The notes below the pieces were generated by a model. That model was given only the letters and a program-made list of their open reading frames with translations. It made no database searches and was not told the origin of the DNA. Source: Stenotrophomonas maltophilia (GTDB lineage: Bacteria; Pseudomonadota; Gammaproteobacteria; Xanthomonadales; Xanthomonadaceae). From it: a stretch of DNA of 64,000 bases. Positions 61,347 through 64,000 of this stretch are shown piece by piece. The DNA is taken from assembly GCA_009912235.1 (NCBI GenBank), contig WNDS01000001.1:558001-622000 (forward strand), in the 5' to 3' direction. Each line of letters starts with the position of its first letter. Position 1 is the first letter of the stretch. The position numbers were made by a program, and so were the translations under genes.

Positions 61347-62576
61347 TCAACGAACGACGTTCAACACTTCGTAGCAGGCGCCCATGGTGTGGTAATCGAC
61401 CTTGCCGGCCGGGCTCTTCTCGTCGCTGTACTTGCGGTTGTCAGCATCGAAGATGCGGAACCAGGCGCCGTACTGGTGGTCGACGAAGTGCTCCCACGAA
61501 TACGCCCACAGCCGGTCGTACCACTGCCAGTAGTGGTCGTCGCCGGTGCGGGCAGCCATCAGCGCGGCGGTCGCCAGCGTTTCGGCCTGCACCCAGAAGT
61601 ACTTGTCGTCGTCGCACACGAAGCTGTCGCCGGCAATCGGCGCACCGTCCATGCCCGGCTGGCGACGCTGTTCCGGCGCGAACCCGTAATAGAGGCCACC
61701 GCGTGCGTCATCCCAGCTGCGCTCCACGGCCACGTCGAACAGGTGCTGCGCGGTCGGCACCAGCCAGTCGGCCTGCACGTGGCGGTCCAGGATCAGCAGC
61801 AGCTTGGCCCATTCGGTCTGGTGCCCCGGCTGGAACCCCCACGGACGGAACAGGTGCTTGGGATTGTCCAGGTTGTAGTCCCAGTCGATCTCCCAGTTGG
61901 CGTCGTAGTGTTCCCACACCAGGCCACCAACCTTGGCCGCCTGGCGGCGGGTCATGTTGTCGGCCAGCTGCAGCGCACGTTGCACGTAGCGCTGCTCGCC
62001 ACTGGCCTCGAACGCGGCCAGCATCGCCTCGCACATGTGCATGTTGGCGTTCTGGCCCCGGTAGCCGGTGAAGTTCCACTGGGCGTCGGCTTCATCCTTG
62101 TACAGGCCGTGCCCGGCTTCCCAGAAGCGCGTTTCCAGCAGCTGCCAGGTTTCATCCATCCACTGCCGCGCTTCTTCGATACCGGCCTTCAGTGCGCAGC
62201 TGTAGGCCAGCAGCACGAACGCCACGCCGTAGCAGTGGTTCATGTCGTCCTCGACCTTGCCATCGCGCAGGGTCCAGGCATAACCGCCGGTGGCCGGGTT
62301 GCGGTGCACCTCGCGCAGGTAGCGCACGCCATGGTGCACGCCCTCGAGGTAGGCCGCATCGCCGAATTCGCGGTAGGCCATCGCGTAGTCGAACACGAAG
62401 CGGGTGCTGCTCACCAGGTGGCGGTGGCCGGCGTCGTAGATGCTGCCGTCGTCCTTGAAGTAGTGGAAGAAGCCACCGTCCGGGTCGATGCAGTGCGGGT
62501 GGTAGAACGCCATGGTGTGCGCGATGTGGCCACGCAGGAATGCCGGCGAACGGAAATCGGGGGAAGTCAGGCTCAT
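61347..62576 (-). CDS. AGE-family epimerase/isomerase (mannose or cellobiose type)
   Basis: 409 residues of the N-acylglucosamine 2-epimerase superfamily, an alpha6/alpha6 barrel. Landmarks are HYDANWEIDWDYN, FQPGHQTEWAKLLLIL, DDARGGLYYGFAPE and KYFWVQAETLATAALMAA. Members interconvert mannose, glucose, fructose or the reducing ends of cellobiose and mannobiose. Next to a sugar kinase and beta-mannosidase, mannose isomerase or mannobiose epimerase is likely. Its start overlaps the kinase stop (ATGA). Confidence 0.87.
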   Translation of the reverse strand: MSLTSPDFRSPAFLRGHIAHTMAFYHPHCIDPDGGFFHYFKDDGSIYDAGHRHLVSSTRFVFDYAMAYREFGDAAYLEGVHHGVRYLREVHRNPATGGYAWTLRDGKVEDDMNHCYGVAFVLLAYSCALKAGIEEARQWMDETWQLLETRFWEAGHGLYKDEADAQWNFTGYRGQNANMHMCEAMLAAFEASGEQRYVQRALQLADNMTRRQAAKVGGLVWEHYDANWEIDWDYNLDNPKHLFRPWGFQPGHQTEWAKLLLILDRHVQADWLVPTAQHLFDVAVERSWDDARGGLYYGFAPEQRRQPGMDGAPIAGDSFVCDDDKYFWVQAETLATAALMAARTGDDHYWQWYDRLWAYSWEHFVDHQYGAWFRIFDADNRKYSDEKSPAGKVDYHTMGACYEVLNVVR

Positions 62577-63568
62577 GCAGTCAGTTCCTGTGCGTTCAAC
62601 AGCTGCTTGACTTCATCCAGCGAGGGCATGGCGGCGAAGGCGCCCTTGCGGGTGACCGCCAGCGCGCCCACGGCGGCGGCAAAGCGCAGCGTGCCGGCAA
62701 TGGCATCGGCGTCCTGGCAGAAGCGTGGGAAGCCTTCACCGGCACCGCCACGTTCAACCAGCCCGACCAGCACGCCACCGACGAAGGCATCGCCTGCGGC
62801 CGTGGTATCCACGCTGGACACGCGGAAGCTGGGCACCTCGCCCTGCGCATCGCGGGTGTACCAGCGCAGCGTCGCAGCGCCATCGGTGACGATGACCCAG
62901 CGCGCCTGCGCGGCCAGCAGGCGGCGCAGCACCTGCGCATCGCCATCGGCGCCCAGCGGCGCGGCCAGGTAGTCCAGTTCCTCGCGCGACAGCTTGATCA
63001 GGTCGGCACGTTCCAGCGCCTGCCACAGCCACGGCGTGGGATCGACGTCGGCCGGCCACAGTGCCGGGCGCAGGTTCAGGTCCAGGCTGACCACCGCACC
63101 GGCCGCGCGCGCGCGCGCCATGCCGGCGAAGGTGGCCTCGGCGATGGCCGCTTCGGTCAAGCTGTTGGAGCACACATGGAAGCAGCGCGCGTCGGCGAAG
63201 CAGGCCGGCTGGAAGTGGCTGTCACGGAACAGCAGGTCGGCCGCCGGCGGGCGGTAGAAGCTGAAACTGCGCTCGCCATGGGCGTCCAGTGCCACGAACG
63301 CCAGCGCGGTCTTGGCCGCGTCGGTGCGCACGATGAGGTCGGTTCCCACGCCGTGTTCGGCCAGGCTCTCTGCCAGGAAATCACCGAACATGTCGCGGCC
63401 CAGCATGCCCACGAACTGGGTGTCGGCACCCAGCCGGGCTGCAGCCACGGCCACGTTGGCCGGCGCGCCACCGGCGTACTGCAGGAAGGCGCGCGGGGTG
63501 TCCGGCGTGGCCGGCGGCTGGGCGAGTAGATCGATCAAAATCTCGCCAAAACAAACAATCTTTCCCAT
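62573..63568 (-). CDS. PfkB-family carbohydrate kinase (fructokinase-like)
   Basis: 331 residues. It phosphorylates a free sugar, probably fructose or mannose, with ATP. N-terminal GEILIDLLAQP and GGAPANVAVAAARLGADTQF; the C-terminal anion hole/catalytic base is in VDTTAAGDAFVGGVLVGL. It lies 6 bases from the MFS transporter and overlaps the epimerase. The set suggests import, isomerisation and phosphorylation of mannosyl sugars. Confidence 0.92.
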   Translation of the reverse strand: MGKIVCFGEILIDLLAQPPATPDTPRAFLQYAGGAPANVAVAAARLGADTQFVGMLGRDMFGDFLAESLAEHGVGTDLIVRTDAAKTALAFVALDAHGERSFSFYRPPAADLLFRDSHFQPACFADARCFHVCSNSLTEAAIAEATFAGMARARAAGAVVSLDLNLRPALWPADVDPTPWLWQALERADLIKLSREELDYLAAPLGADGDAQVLRRLLAAQARWVIVTDGAATLRWYTRDAQGEVPSFRVSSVDTTAAGDAFVGGVLVGLVERGGAGEGFPRFCQDADAIAGTLRFAAAVGALAVTRKGAFAAMPSLDEVKQLLNAQELTA

Positions 63569-63574
63569 GTAGCC

Positions 63575-64000
63575 TCAGTCTCCGCGGGTGTTGCCTACGC
63601 GGGGGCGGGAGCCCACCAGGCCGTAGAAGATGATGTAGGCGTAGCACAGCACCGGCAGCACGAAACTGTTGTGCAGGCCGATGTGGTCTGCCAGCAGGCC
63701 CTGCAGCAACGGCAGCACGGCACCGCCGACGATGGCCATGATCAGCAGGCTGGACGCCTTGCTGGTCAGCGGCCCGAGGCGATCGATGCCGAGCGCGAAG
63801 ATGGTCGGGAACATGATGGAATTGAACAGGCCGGTGGCCACGATGCAGTACACGGCGGTCTGCCCGGCCGACATCAGCGTGGCCCCCAGCAGCACCACGT
63901 TCACCGCCGCGAACAGCGCCAGCAGGCGGCGCGGCGAGTAGCGCACCAGCAGCCAGAAACCGGCGAAGCGGCCGATCATCGCACCGCCCCAGTAGGCCGA
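63575..64000 (-). CDS. FucP-like sugar/proton MFS transporter (5' end outside window)
   Basis: The C-terminal 141 residues of a major facilitator of the fucose/glucose/galactose permease branch. AYWGGAMIGRFAGFWLLVRY is a hallmark of FucP-like carriers. GLFNSIMFPTIFALGIDRLG and LPLLQGLLADHIGLHNSFVL are further spans. The N-terminal half runs off the right edge. First visible gene of the sugar operon, so it supplies its substrate. Confidence 0.9.
   Translation of the reverse strand, partial: SAYWGGAMIGRFAGFWLLVRYSPRRLLALFAAVNVVLLGATLMSAGQTAVYCIVATGLFNSIMFPTIFALGIDRLGPLTSKASSLLIMAIVGGAVLPLLQGLLADHIGLHNSFVLPVLCYAYIIFYGLVGSRPRVGNTRGD

Overview
The window looks like a chromosomal segment of a Stenotrophomonas (S. 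maltophilia complex) gammaproteobacterium. The base composition is high-GC, and the spacers are full of GTAG-ended palindromes of the SMAG type described from S. maltophilia. A SmeYZ-type efflux pair stands divergent to a SmeRySy-type two-component system. The order prfB/lysS ... recJ-rpfE-greA-carB-carA-dapB resembles the surroundings of the Xanthomonas/Stenotrophomonas rpf (DSF signalling) cluster. Species assignment is inference from family knowledge; no database was searched.

Layout. 0-6.2 kb: lysS (cut by the left edge), a TPP-dependent acetolactate-synthase-like enzyme, an aldehyde dehydrogenase, a MmyB-type regulator and prfB with its programmed frameshift. 6.3-11.7 kb: a membrane LytTR regulator, a broken acyltransferase and a large secreted VIT/vWA protein. 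12-21.3 kb (minus strand): an orphan type VI secretion island of vgrG, a TPR-like accessory gene, a tiny membrane protein, an rhs gene with a GIY-YIG-like nuclease tip, an Imm26-like immunity gene and a probable gene remnant. The accessory gene and rhs carry disabling mutations. 21.5-31.7 kb: a DUF1176 protein, then recJ, rpfE, greA, carB, carA and dapB. 31.7-38.4 kb: an SDR with an exact internal duplication, a feoA-feoB-small-protein iron operon, and acyl-CoA catabolism genes (liuC-like, VOC, HMG-CoA lyase, SDR).

38.4-46.5 kb: a frameshifted efpL, a MliC lipoprotein, an NTF2-like ORF overlapping the pump gene, the RND pump pair and the divergent two-component system. 46.5-52.7 kb: DUF4105 and DUF2388 secreted proteins, the serA / D-2-hydroxyglutarate dehydrogenase divergent pair, and a Nudix gene coupled to an unrecognised gene. 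52.8-58.6 kb: two tandem amino acid permeases, a lipoprotein and the methionine salvage genes mtnB, mtnD and mtnC. 58.6-64 kb: a mannoside/sugar use operon of MFS transporter (cut by the right edge), PfkB kinase, AGE-family epimerase and a frameshifted GH2 beta-mannosidase.

Five loci carry apparent frameshifts or nonsense codons: the acyltransferase, rhs, the TPR gene, efpL and the beta-mannosidase. Either real decay or consensus errors in the sequence could explain them. The efpL and mannosidase lesions, in otherwise well-kept genes, make sequence error a serious alternative. No tRNA, rRNA, CRISPR array or complete insertion sequence was seen.
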